Below are positions 15,001-23,976 of a stretch of DNA of 64,000 nt, piece after piece. The translations under genes and the position numbers were made by a program. The notes under the pieces are model-generated. The model made no database searches. It was not told where the DNA came from and saw only the letters and a program-made list of their open reading frames with translations. The first letter of the stretch is position 1, and each line of letters opens with the position of its first letter. The stretch is from Antedon mediterranea (lineage: Eukaryota; Echinodermata; Crinoidea; Comatulida; Antedonidae). The stretch covers positions 23,496,501-23,560,500 of the forward strand of contig NC_092672.1 of the NCBI RefSeq assembly GCF_964355755.1, given 5' to 3'.

Positions 15001-15820
15001 ATTGAAACATGTGTCTACTATTAATTCACTTACCAGCAGGTTCTGAGAGAGGATTAAGCAAAACAAGATCATCTGTATTGATCCAATCTGTTTGAGTACA
15101 CAGCACTGGATAGCCAGCATGACCACGTATCACAACCTCCTAGACAATGAAGTTACAAGCAATATTTAAAATACATTATATAGAATACTTAGTAGCAAGG
15201 TTGGGTTGTTGACATAGATGGTATGCTTCCCTCCCCTCCTTACCTCACAATTATATTTTGTGTCTATAATCTTGCCATCACTAAAACATGAATCAACACA
15301 CGCTGGAACCCAAACCTCTTACCTGGCCATTAGATTTAGTGACTATAATCTTGCCATCACTAAAACATGAATCAACACATGCTGGAACCCAAACCTCTTA
15401 CCTGGCCATTAGATTTAGTGACTATAATCTTGCCATCACTAAAACATGAATTAACACATGCTGGAACCCAAACCTCTTACCTGGCCATTCGATTTAGTGA
15501 CTGTAATCTTGCCATCACTAAAACATGAATTAACACATGCTCGAACCCAAACCTCTTACCTGGCCATTAGATTTAGTGACTATAATCTTGCCATCACTAA
15601 AACATGAATTAACACACGCTGGAACCCAAACCTCTTACCTGGCCATTAGATTTAGTGACTGTAATCTTGCCATTACTAAAACATGAATTAACACACACTG
15701 GAACCCAAACCTCTTACCTGGCCATTAGATTTAGTGACTGTAATCTTGCCATCACTAAAACATGAATTGATATGCTCGAACCCAAACCTCTTTTTCATCA
15801 TGTATCCACACCATTAACCC
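1..15820 (-). CDS. MYO19: Unconventional myosin XIX-like motor, copy A (3' exons beyond window)
   Basis: Second copy of the same gene, with the 5' end inside the window. Exons: 15718-15820 (probable first coding exon), 15034-15139, 14129-14268, 13549-13662, 13138-13196, 12928-13001, 12060-12129, 11793-11895, 10952-11149, 9730-9817, 8733-8919, 8058-8247, 7610-7720, 6863-7039, 5810-5902, 3012-3065, 1753-1931, 749-938 and 1-40 (cut by the window edge). From 15034 down all exons are open and phase-compatible. Exon lengths equal those of copy B except 3012-3065, which is one codon shorter. Amino-acid changes are few (for example ARSWQS against ARSCQS). IQ motifs and tail lie outside. The first coding exon has a frame problem, described separately, so functionality of this copy is uncertain. 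Confidence 0.9.
1062..1330 (-). mobile_element. tRNA-derived SINE, family 1, in MYO19 copy A intron
   Basis: Read on the minus strand, a tRNA-like head GCCCCAGTGGTCTAATGG (A box), an anticodon-arm-like TCTGC/GCAGA pair and GGGTTTGAATCTC (B box) is followed by a conserved tail ending in a CAGGCACAGAATAAATT-type sequence. Counterpart in copy B: 51602-51870, which lost ~10 bp of the head. An independent copy is at 26336-26577. Confidence 0.72.
1480..1752 (-). repeat. Tandem array of exon 3' end plus splice donor (copy A, ~130 bp, 2 extra units)
   Basis: Units carry the last ~41 nt of exon 1753-1931 ([13 protein letters not shown]) with donor AG/GTCAGC and ~85 nt of intron. Two extra units lie downstream of the true donor, the farther one partly diverged. 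Confidence 0.85.
2278..2851. mobile_element. Short TIR transposon (hAT-like MITE), only in MYO19 copy A
   Basis: Perfect 14-bp terminal inverted repeat GTCATGAGGTAATT at 2278-2291, reverse complement at 2838-2851. Flanks are CCATAAAAG (2269-2277) and CCATAAAG (2852-2859), a target duplication of 8-9 bp. The matching intron in copy B, near 53571-53585, has the single uninterrupted site CCATAAAAG followed by TCC. No coding capacity is seen in the ~574 bp. An 8-bp duplication suggests the hAT superfamily (inference). Confidence 0.8.
3075..5205. mobile_element. Compound insertion in MYO19 copy A intron, absent from copy B
   Basis: In copy B the sequence runs directly from GGACTCTGAAAAAAA into TTCATAAAATTAACAT; in copy A about 2.1 kb separates these. 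The right border carries a 37-nt palindrome (5165-5201) with arms CTAGATGG/CCATCTAG. A foldback element lies inside (4262-5070). I see no protein-coding remnant and no clear target duplication. Confidence 0.6.
4262..5070. mobile_element. Foldback/TIR element with GCCGCCGACAAGTTGAGCC arms
   Basis: GCCGCCGACAAGTTGAGCC at the left (about 4272-4290) is inverted near 5035-5057, with a second GGCTCAACTTGGCC. Inner arms TATGAAACGCC (about 4301-4311) and GGCGTTTCATA (about 5007-5017) also pair. The internal sequence is noncoding and AT-rich. Confidence 0.6.
5310..5785. repeat. 22-bp minisatellite, intron of MYO19-like copy A
   Basis: About 20 copies of TGTTAGTATGGTGTTACTACAG (22 bp) with G/T variation at one site and irregular units at the right end. 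It lies in the intron just downstream of exon 5810-5902. Confidence 0.9.
9330..9670. repeat. 49-bp tandem repeat, copy A (7 units)
   Basis: Unit contains TTGCAACTACTTTAAGCT and ACTATAAATACTGTATGC. Period is 49 bp, about 7 units, in the intron between exons 8733-8919 and 9730-9817. Confidence 0.9.
10015..10865. repeat. 77-bp tandem repeat, copy A (11 units)
   Basis: Period 77 bp, with units containing GTTCACTGATGTTTACTGTC and CATGTGCTGGATTAGTTC. Units are nearly identical. Intron between exons 9730-9817 and 10952-11149. Confidence 0.9.
14269..14735 (-). repeat. Tandem array of exon 5' end plus splice acceptor (copy A, ~95 bp, about 5 units)
   Basis: Units repeat the first ~70 nt of exon 14129-14268 ([20 protein letters not shown]) with the adjoining acceptor TTCATAG. 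The outermost unit is truncated near 14720. Each unit is an incomplete exon with a usable-looking 3' splice site, lying upstream of the real exon in transcription order. Confidence 0.85.
15034..15139 (-). CDS. MYO19: MYO19-like copy A second coding exon
   Basis: Encodes [16 protein letters not shown] through [13 protein letters not shown]; Val-Leu-Asn-Cys follows in the next exon. The DDL-x-x-x-NP-x-x-x-x-VL motif is the conserved entry to the myosin head and matches MYO19. Acceptor GTCTAG and donor GTAAGT are clean. The equivalent exon of copy B lies right of the window, since 14880 aligns with 64000. Confidence 0.87.
15241..15717 (-). repeat. Tandem array of partial first-exon units with splice donor (~79 bp, 6 units beyond the exon)
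   Basis: Each unit holds the last ~70 nt of the exon at 15718-15820 plus its donor CAG/GTAAGAGG. Units read [15 protein letters not shown] then IIVTKSNGQ, and a stop follows if the donor is read through. Units differ by a few substitutions. The array therefore presents up to seven equivalent 5' splice sites upstream of exon 15034-15139. Confidence 0.85.
15718..15820 (-). CDS. MYO19: MYO19-like copy A probable first coding exon, frame disturbed
   Basis: After an acceptor TACTTTCAG the sequence reads ATG (15812-15814) [12 protein letters not shown], which looks like the small SH3-like subdomain at a myosin N-terminus, but this frame meets a stop after about seven more residues. The exon's end, [13 protein letters not shown], is in another frame. 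Six downstream repeats of this exon have two more bases at this spot and read in one frame through [16 protein letters not shown]. With those two bases the exon would be 33 codons and join EVVIRG in phase. As it stands a start at 15801 ([10 protein letters not shown]) would give a 28-residue N-terminus in phase. Either this copy is damaged, an alternative start is used, or the assembly erred in the repeat. Confidence 0.6.
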
Positions 15821-16168
15821 CTGAAAGTACAGTAAACAGTTCATTATTCAATTCAATCAACTTTAATTATCCACAATCTGATTCTTTTGGTTGTGGCAGA
15901 CTCACAAATGTAAATAAACATTTAAAACAAATGTTTAAAATACACATGTATACAAATTATTGCTAAAGAGTAATTTTTGTAAAGTCTAACACTAACAGCT
16001 TTCAGAATAAATTATTTTCTGTAGCGCTCAGTACATGTCTTTCTGAAGAATTCATTTGGAGCATTGAGGATTAATTAATATGTATTGAAAAGAGGATGTG
16101 TTTCATTTTGAAGGATCTAATAGTAATTATTCTGTATATAATTCTTTATGTTAAAACCATTCATGAAT

Positions 16169-16378
16169 ACGTACATGTGCGATGTTTCAACTTGTTTTTA
16201 ACAAGTCAGGCAATGACTATTTGTAATAGTCTGTGATTTTCCGAAGTTCTTTGCCTTTTTAGGGGGCGCTAATCTACAACTAGCAAAGCTACAGTACTCC
16301 TAGCAACTACTAACATCTAGTCAGTTGCCAGATGAAGACTTATTAAAAACAAGTTGAAACGTTGCACAATGTACGTAT
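16169..16378. mobile_element. Short inverted-repeat fragment, possibly Penelope pLTR-like
   Basis: GTTTCAACTTGTTTTTA (about 16185-16201) is inverted as TAAAAACAAGTTGAAAC (about 16342-16358), with outer arms TACGTACATGTGCGA and TTGCACAATGTACGTA. The right arm contains AGATGAAG...GTTGAAACGTTGC, resembling degenerate hammerhead/Penelope termini. No ORF. Confidence 0.4.
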
Positions 16379-17261
16379 TATTTTTAAACAATCTACTGAC
16401 TTAAAGAAGGGCTAGACAGATGGAATTAGTAAATTAACCAGCCAATGTGTGGGCAACCATTTCATTCCATGTTTTAATACCCTAATGAATAACTGTGACA
16501 AGTGTCAGAATGTTCACTTCAGGTCTACTAAAAGTAGGCCTACTATGCATGACAGAGAGAATATCAACAGCATTTTCCTTTACCTTTTTAAAACGACATG
16601 CTGGTTTCTTTTTAACTTGGGATGGAAAGCATCTAGGCCTAGATTTAGTAATAATCTGAAAAAAATAGCGAAATTCAAAATTTTTACAAACAAATTTTTA
16701 TGAACATATAACCACTTGTGACCTACAGTAGCCTAGCTAGGAATTTAAATGGTTAGCAGAAAAGTGTAGTCGGTCTGATTTGATTTGAATTGATTAGAAA
16801 ATCATCATAAAAAATACATACAAAAGAAAGTGATAACATAAATTACTGACATTACAAATAATACAATTATAAAAGATTTTGCAGGATAGCTCAAAAAGCT
16901 TAGGCCTAAATAACCATTCATCCCTTATAGTACCAAACAAATATTGACCAGAACCAGCAATCAGCAACGCTCCATACCGAACACCCGATTTTATCGGAAC
17001 CAAAATAAAACGTTATCGATTTTACCATTATATATCAAACATAAAACTACCGCATTGGGCCCTGCGCTAATATGATCGGGCCCAGCAAATGAGACGATAG
17101 AGACCAAACTGGTTCCTAACACATGAGACGATCGGGCCAACGCATGAGACGATTGGGACCACGTTTTCTGGGCCCAAGACGATCGGGCAGCAAATAAAAA
17201 CAATTTACTGTGATAACCGGCCTAGACTTAGGTTAGGCCTAATATAGTAATAATACGATTT

Positions 17262-18052
17262 TGATCCAAGTCGGCCCTAAACCATCTCGGGCAAAGTCAA
17301 GTCGGCCCCAAGTCAAGTCGGCCCGTAGTCAAGTCGGCCCCAAGTCAACTCGGCCTCAAGTCAACTCGGCCAAAAAAATAATCGGTCAACTCGGCCCCAT
17401 TAAAGTATGGAACGCAAAAAGTGCAAATGAAGGGGATTGATAAAATAATATTTCTTCAAAATTTTTTAACTATGAATAATTCTGACTTTTAATGAATATT
17501 AATATTTAGACAATAATATATTTAGCAAAAAAAATAGGAATGATTTCACCAAATTTCCTTTATTTACGTTTAATAAAATTTCAAATTGCACAATTGAAAA
17601 CACTTCGTAGCTGCGCCTCCCTGCGCGTTTGGCAGCTTTTTCGATATCTACAACTGCTATGTGTTTTCGCTGACCGGGGGATTCCCCTTTTTTAAAAACG
17701 CAAAGCATGGACAAAAACGATGTACGATCATTTTTTCTATGGCCAAATGTGATGAAACGTAGGCCTCCGTCCGTAACACGCGGATACTTCTATTCATATC
17801 GGCAATGAGTTCATTTTTTTATATGATATTATTTAATTATATTATATTTTTTATTTCTTCATTTTTTAGAGTGGATAGGCCTAAGCCTAGTAATAATCAT
17901 AATAACATTAAGTACTTTTTGCGTTCCATATTTTATTGTGGCCGAGTTGACCGATTAGTTTTTGGCCGAGTTGACGTGAGGCCGAGTTGACTTGGGGCCG
18001 ACTTGACGTGGGGCCAACTTGACTTTGGCCGAGACGGTTGGGGCCGACTTGA
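17262..18052. mobile_element. Foldback element with ~150-bp composite TIRs of repeated AAGTCGGCCCC words
   Basis: The left arm (17262-17427) holds serial AAGTC(G/A)(G/A)CC words, then AATCGGTCAACTCGGCC and TATGGAACGCAAAAAGT. The right arm (about 17910-18052) is its reverse complement in the same order. The centre (~480 bp) has no convincing coding sequence. The structure is foldback-like: long TIRs made of internal subrepeats. Confidence 0.75.
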
Positions 18053-18138
18053 CCTGCACCCAATAATACCCTACCCAGGCCTACCTACCTAGCCTAGCTA
18101 GGCCTAGAGGCTACTCTAGGGCCAGGCTATAGTAGTAT

Positions 18139-18897
18139 ATAGGGCGCTACTGCAGTTTCGCACCACACCGTTATATCTTTGATTTCTCACCAAAACTTTC
18201 CTTTTTCAAACTCACAACATAATATTATGCAACATGTTTATACGATTCGACCACTTACGAAGTAATTTTTTTTAAATAACAATACTTTTCAAACATTTTA
18301 AACCATACTGAACTCGCTGTCAACACACTGCGAAATGTTCGCCATCTTATTATATTTATCACTTAATTGCCAGAATGTATGCTTCATTTTCCCCAAAAAA
18401 ATGTAGAAACTATAGAAGGCAGTGTTATAAAATCCGATTACACAATATATATAGGCTTATTTAGTTTTGAAAGGCAAGAATGTTTTCAGCTGGCGAAATA
18501 GAGGTTAAATTAATATTTCATTATTAGTATTATTATTCATATTAAAAGGTCCTTATGTACGGACTCATATCGTCGCCGTTTTGATATGTACAGCTGGTTC
18601 GTTATAAAAACCACTCTTTGCAGTTTAAAAATAAAAACAGAAAATAAAACATACATTGATTTCTGCTCTGGCAATTTTCTGATTCTAAAATGGCCACAGT
18701 TCGATCAAAGTATTCGCGGAAAAAGAGCGGTTTTGAAAGGCATTTTTTATTGTGATAAAGGTAATATAGTGGTGGCTAAATCATGGGAACATGTTACAGA
18801 ATGGCCCAAAACTGTATGATGTGGGTGTGAGAAAAAAAATTAAGCGAGAAGTCGAAGATATAACAGTGTGGTGCGAAACTGCAGTGGCGCCGTATAT
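18139..18897. mobile_element. MITE-like TIR element (~760 bp)
   Basis: Left end: GGGCGCTACTGCAGTTTCGC then ACCACACCGTTATATCTT. Right end is the reverse complement with few mismatches (GCGAAACTGCAGTGGCGCC, about 18878-18896). Short TATA flanks on both sides may be the target duplication. A 77-codon open frame at 18586-18819 has no recognisable similarity. Confidence 0.7.
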
Positions 18898-19406
18898 AGG
18901 CCTAGCCTAGCCTAACTGGGGCCTAGCTAGGCCTAGAGGCTAGGCCTAGCTAGATTTATTGCACCTGACCTTACTTTTTTGCCTACTGGAATGTAATTAT
19001 TGCTTTTTTCCATCAAAATAGTTGTCATTTTGATAGGCGCGCCTCCTCTCACTTCCCCAAAACCAACAGTTCCTTTTTTTTTTTCAAAAACACCGCCGCG
19101 CGCCACCTATAATAAAGTATCTAATAAAAAAATAAAAAAAAAACCGCTGTGTACCGCCCTCTCTGTTATGACTCGGTGACCTTAAAATAAACAACAGCTA
19201 TTTAATTACACATGTTTTTTGCTATGATTTTTGCTGGCGATCAATCAATCAACAAGATATGTTTGTAGCTGTTACTACACCCATAACATATTTTTACCTA
19301 AGTTTAAACTGCATGTGACGTATATAGATGATAAAATATTTGCTGATATTTGGAAACCGGTAAAACCTGTTGCTGCCAAATCTTCTTTGTACTAGGCCTA
19401 GGCCTA

Positions 19407-19649
19407 GTTGTTGATAGCCGAGTGGTTAGGACACTTGACTGTCATACAGATAGACCCGGGTTCAATTCCCGACAACTCCCAGTCCACTCAGCTGTAAATG
19501 AGTACCTGGTTGAAAATACTAGGGAGAAAAAAGGCGGCGTAGAAAGGAACTGGCCACCCTACCACATAATGCCGAGGCTTAGTACAATGAGCTCCTAACA
19601 GCTCATTCCCCTACGTTCAGAGAACACGGGACTCACCTTTACCTTTACT
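19407..19649 (+). mobile_element. tRNA-derived SINE, family 2
   Basis: tRNA-like head 19407-19479: acceptor-stem remnants GTTGT/ACAAC, A box TAGCCGAGTGGTTAGG, anticodon loop CTGTCAT (GTC, Asp-like) and B box GGGTTCAATTCC. A non-tRNA body (GTAAATGAGTACCTGG and onward) follows and ends ACTCACCTTTACCTTTA. Flanked by AGGCCTA-rich sequence. Confidence 0.78.
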
Positions 19650-20075
19650 AGGCCTAGACAGCAGAACCTGGTCTGGTCCTAGTTAAGTAGAACTAGTAGG
19701 CCTGTCTAAACTAACCCTACCCTAGACCTAGGCCTTTATTTTGGAAATTAGATTTTTTCCGCTGTAGCCATACTGAAAACTTTACATATTATATGAATTT
19801 ATGATATAGGCCTTAGTCTAGGGTATGCAGTATTTTTATAATTTACATGCACAGGTCAAAATTAACAAATTATGCATTATGATGGTACAGTACGGTAGTA
19901 CTGTAGTTTCCATAAGTGCTCCGTTTAAGCACTGAGTGAGTACATAATTATATGGTATGTAATTTAAATGTGAATGGGAAATAGAGAGAAACAAGCTTCA
20001 AATTGGAGCTACTGTATAGTACATATAATATTAATAATAAAATGTGAATTGTTTGTGTATACTATTATTTTGTAG

Positions 20076-21647
20076 ATTATTAAAAACAAAGGGTGTGACA
20101 ATGAAGAAGGATTCACAGACGTTCTGAGAGTCGTAAGTAATTGATGTTTTAATTTATGTAATTATGTTAAGTTATCTGGCTGATAATGGTACAAGTAGCA
20201 AAATACAGTTCATGTGTGTGTTGTAGCAGAATACGGTACCTGTATAGCAGAATATGGTACATGTGTAGCAGAATACGGTACATGTATATCAGAATACGGT
20301 ACCTGTGTAGCAGAATACGGTACCTGTGTAGCAGAATAGTGTACATGTGTAGCAGAATACAGTACATGTGTAGCAGAATACGGTACATGTGTAGCAGAAT
20401 ACGGTACATGTGTAGCAGAATACGGTACCTGTGTATCAGAATACGGTACATGTGTAGCAGAATACGGTACCTGTGTATCAGAATACGGTACATGTGTAGC
20501 AGGATACGGTACCTGTCTAACAGACAATTTTCCCTTTTTGTCAATAAACTCTTCTAGGAATAAAACAGAATTTGGCTCATGCAGACAATTTTCCTCATAG
20601 TGGGACATTCAAATGCAAAACTATATTTTCTTTATTTTATTTCATACCATTAAACACATGTTATCTCACTAACAATTCATTTCAGGTTAAAACAGAAGTA
20701 GAACGTAGAAAATCACTTGGCCGAGATTATTTAAAGAGAAAAGAGACAATTTTAAAATATTACACACCACTCAATCAAGAGATATACAAACTACAGGTAT
20801 GGAATTAAGTAGTTAAAAAAATGAAATAAATATTTTACCGGTTAACTACACCTTGCTGATGGAATACAACTATGAATGCATGTCTGATTTTGTAAAGACC
20901 AACTATTACAACAAATGTTTAGCTTGACTACTACAACTGACAAGGACAACTTCCCCTTTAGTTATATGTTTAGTTAAATATCTTGACTAAAAATATTTGA
21001 AATAGTTGGAAAGTTTTACTTCTTTATGGTATTATATTTTCTCGTTGAGATTGTTATAGATTTCATTTCTGAGCCTAAAATTTCTGAAGTTGGTTGAACA
21101 TAGCAAGCAGAAAAATGCATCAATGCAAAGTTTGATAAAACTCATGAGTACTGAAAAAGGTTTGTTGATAGTTGACCTATTGTAATCAAATTCTATAAAA
21201 AATTAGTAAAGGAGTCTAACTTAAATAACTGTACATTGTGAAGCTCATTCTGCCATGGAACAGTAATCGAAAAAGATAAAAATCAAAGCTATACACTAGT
21301 AGAGCAAGCTTTCCTATATGATTAAAACTATTTGACGAAAAGGCATATTTCAAACACATTAAAGGAAAAGTTAAGCACACAAAAAATGGCAAAATTACAT
21401 GTTTTTGCATTGTTATTTTGTGAACAATGGATGTTCTATAACTCAAAATGGCATTCAAAAACTTGCATATTTACTGTAATTACGTTTTATGTTTCACATT
21501 TAACTGTTTTTTTTTTATGTAGGAGAGCGTATTTACTCTTTTCCAATATTTACTGAAGAGTTTTGTAATTCATTTAAAGAAGAAATAGAACATTTTGAAA
21601 ACACAGATTTACCAAAAGGAAGACCAAATACAATGAACAATTATGGT
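20076..21647 (+). pseudogene. OGFOD2: OGFOD2-like (2-oxoglutarate/Fe(II) oxygenase family) N-terminal fragment
   Basis: Four exons join in frame: 20076-20132 (IIKNKGCDNEEGFTDVLRV), 20686-20796 (VKTEVERRKSLGRDYLKRKE and on to EIYKLQ), 21060-21159 (SFLSLKFLKLVEHSKQK and onward) and 21523-21647 (ERIYSFPIFTEEFCN, DLPKGRPNTMNNYG). EVERR, the EEK/ERIY-P-F segment and PKGRPNTMNNYG match vertebrate OGFOD2 in order. The catalytic half with the HxD...H iron ligands is not found downstream before the next gene, nor is a start-codon exon upstream. No stop or frameshift interrupts the exons, so this may be a truncated duplicate, a gene split by assembly, or a 5' part fused to the next gene (phase 0 end). 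Function of OGFOD2 is poorly known. Confidence 0.72.
20216..20520. repeat. 21-bp minisatellite in OGFOD2-like intron
   Basis: About 14 copies of AGCAGAATACGGTACATGTGT (21 bp). Because the period is a multiple of three, long open frames arise on both strands; they are not genes. Confidence 0.92.
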
Positions 21648-22284
21648 GTAAGTGTGGCTACCGTATATGCCCTGCTTTGCATAAACTAATCAAAAACCCC
21701 ACCTCAAATATTAACTCCCCTACCCCATTAACATCATTTGGTATAAATGCCCCTCATAAACATTAGTAGGGTAGGAAGGAGGGGTTACCGTGCACCCCCA
21801 TGATGTATTTTTTTAATGTACATTTTTGTAATCCTGAATATATATAATTAACATTTTTTGATGTTCCCAAGACGAAATATTGTCCCATGGGGTCTTTTGG
21901 GGGCCATTTTGGTGGCCATCTTGGATTTATCAAAATCATAAATATAGACGGTACTTGACAAAGACTGATCATAGAGGTCTGATTTTGGTCTTAAATTGTT
22001 CAGAATATGCACATTTCTATGTACTATAATGAAAAGTTTTCGTTCAAAATGGCCGTAAATGCCACTTTTGACCTTTGACCTTGTTTTTACATAAGGGTCA
22101 TATCTTGGTAACCCCTGGTCATAAAGATTTTATTTTTATCTTAAATTGTTCAGAATATCCATATTTATATTAGCTTTAATGGAACATATTTTTGAAATTT
22201 GACAGGAAATATCATTTTTGACCTTTGACATTATTGCATAACGATTTTCGCAATAATTTAGACTATTTTTGTATTTTGTGACAA
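21648..22284. other. Noncoding interval with a degenerate two-unit dispersed repeat
   Basis: Two diverged units with CTTAAATTGTTCAGAATAT and TTTTGACCTTTGAC (about 21980-22085 and 22125-22230). GGGGCCATTTTGGTGGCCAT stands at 21900. No coding exon recognised. Confidence 0.5.
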
Positions 22285-23192
22285 TTGTAACAAAAGGTGT
22301 GTACACACTATAACAAAAGGTGTGTACACACTATAACAAAAGGTATGTACACACTATAACAAAAGGTATGTACACACTATAACAAAAGGTATGTACACAC
22401 TATAACAAAAGGTGTGTACACACTATAACAAAAGGTGTGTACACACTATAACAAAAGGTGTGTACACACTATAACAAAAGGTGTGTACACACTATAACAA
22501 AAGGTGTGTACACACTATAACAAAAGGTGTGTACACACTATAACAAAAGGTGTGTACACACTATAACAAAAGGTATGTACACACTATAACAAAAGGTACG
22601 TACACACTATAACAAAAGGTGTGTACACACTATAACAAAAGGTGTGTACACACTATAACAAAAGGTGTGTACACACTATAACAAAAGGTATGTACACACT
22701 ATAACAAAAGGTGTGTACACACTATAACAAAAGGTGTGTACACACTATAACAAAAGGTGTGTACACACTATAACAAAAGGTGTGTACACACTATAACAAA
22801 AGGTGTGTACACACTATAACAAAAGGTGTGTACACACTATAACAAAAGGTGTGTACACACTATAACAAAAGGTGTGTACACACTATAACAAAAGGTGTGT
22901 ACACACTATAACAAAAGGTGTGTACACTCTATAACAAAAGGTGTGTACACACTATAACAAAAGGTGTGTACACACTATAACAAAAGGTGTGTACACACTA
23001 TAACAAAAGGTGTGTACACACTATAACAAAAGGTGTGTACACACTATAACAAAAGGTGTGTACACACTATAACAAAAGGTGTGTACACACTATAACAAAA
23101 GGTGTGTACACACTATAACAAAAGGTGTGTACACACTATAACAAAAGGTGTGTACACACTATAACAAAAGGTGTGTACACACTATAACAAAA
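22285..23192. repeat. 23-bp satellite-like array with palindromic core (about 39 units)
   Basis: Unit AACAAAAGGTGTGTACACACTAT (23 bp) contains the perfect 12-bp palindrome GTGTGTACACAC, replaced by GTATGTACACAC in about seven units. Units are almost identical, so the array is young or well homogenised. It lies between the OGFOD2-like fragment and the first recognised ROCO exon. Confidence 0.93.
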
Positions 23193-23976
23193 TGGCATGT
23201 TTTTTTGTTTAGTAATGTATGAAATATTTATTTTAGATGCCCCACGGTACAGAGGGTTACTTGTAAATTTAAAAATTGGTGAACATATGAAAAATTGACA
23301 TAATTCGTTTTTGCTTTAGCGTACATTCTAGGCTCCCCGACGAGGGGGTTAGATTGTAGTAATTTAAAGCAAAAAAATAGTAAAATTGGCTGCTAGTCAG
23401 TGGGTTTTTGCTTGAATGTAACCATTTATTTTGTCATTTTATAAGTGACCAATTTATTTATTTTTTCATTTTTTTTTTCATCTTTCATGTTTTTTTGTGG
23501 GACAATACATCTTTAATGAAATTGTTGTTAATATAAAAGTTGCTTTCAAAAGACATCAGACCTCCCAACTCTCTCCCTAAAATACAATTTATTTTGGATT
23601 AACCAACAAAATATCCAAAGTTGTTAAAAAAAATGTTACTACTCTAGAAATAAACTGAACGTAAGATATTCATGGATTGTTTAATAAGTTAAGTAATAAG
23701 TTTGCCATGTTTACTATTATAAATAATAAGTGTTCTTGGATTGGATGTATTTTTTTTGTAAGTAAATATTATAGCACCCCTCTATAGTGTGGACATGCTT
23801 TTATAAAATCTTCCAATATTTCTAAGTTGGGAAGTCCAAAACTTCTGTATAATGGTTATCTTCTAAATTATATTAAAATTAGAGCATAGCATTTTATATT
23901 TGTATAGAAGCCTTTACCAGTGACATTGCTTTAAATCTTAATTACTTTACAGATTCACATTTTTATTTCTTGCCAG

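Larger units (their letters stand above)
15821..20075. other. Intergenic region between MYO19 copy A and the OGFOD2-like fragment
   Basis: Contains the elements listed separately plus several AGGCCTA-rich patches (about 18080-18120, 18895-18950, 19390-19410, 19645-19735). A cluster of GATCGGGCC-type words at 17040-17190 looks like another degenerate repeat. No exon of recognisable protein was found. The copy A promoter should lie here, but no core element is convincing. Confidence 0.5.

Noticed and set aside
19407-19479. tRNA-Asp-like gene
   Set aside because: A and B boxes and a GTC anticodon loop are present, but stems are imperfect and it continues into a SINE body with a CCTTTACCTTTA end.
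20167-20608. Long open frames on both strands with repeated RIRYLCS/YSATHVP-like peptides
   Set aside because: They are translations of a 21-bp minisatellite (period divisible by three) in an intron, open in several frames on both strands; no flanking coding evidence.
21900-22260. Possible exon suggested by GGCCATTTTGGTGGCCATCT and repeated GACCTTTGACC words
   Set aside because: The words belong to a degenerate dispersed repeat; frames are interrupted and no OGFOD2 catalytic motif (HxD) is encoded.
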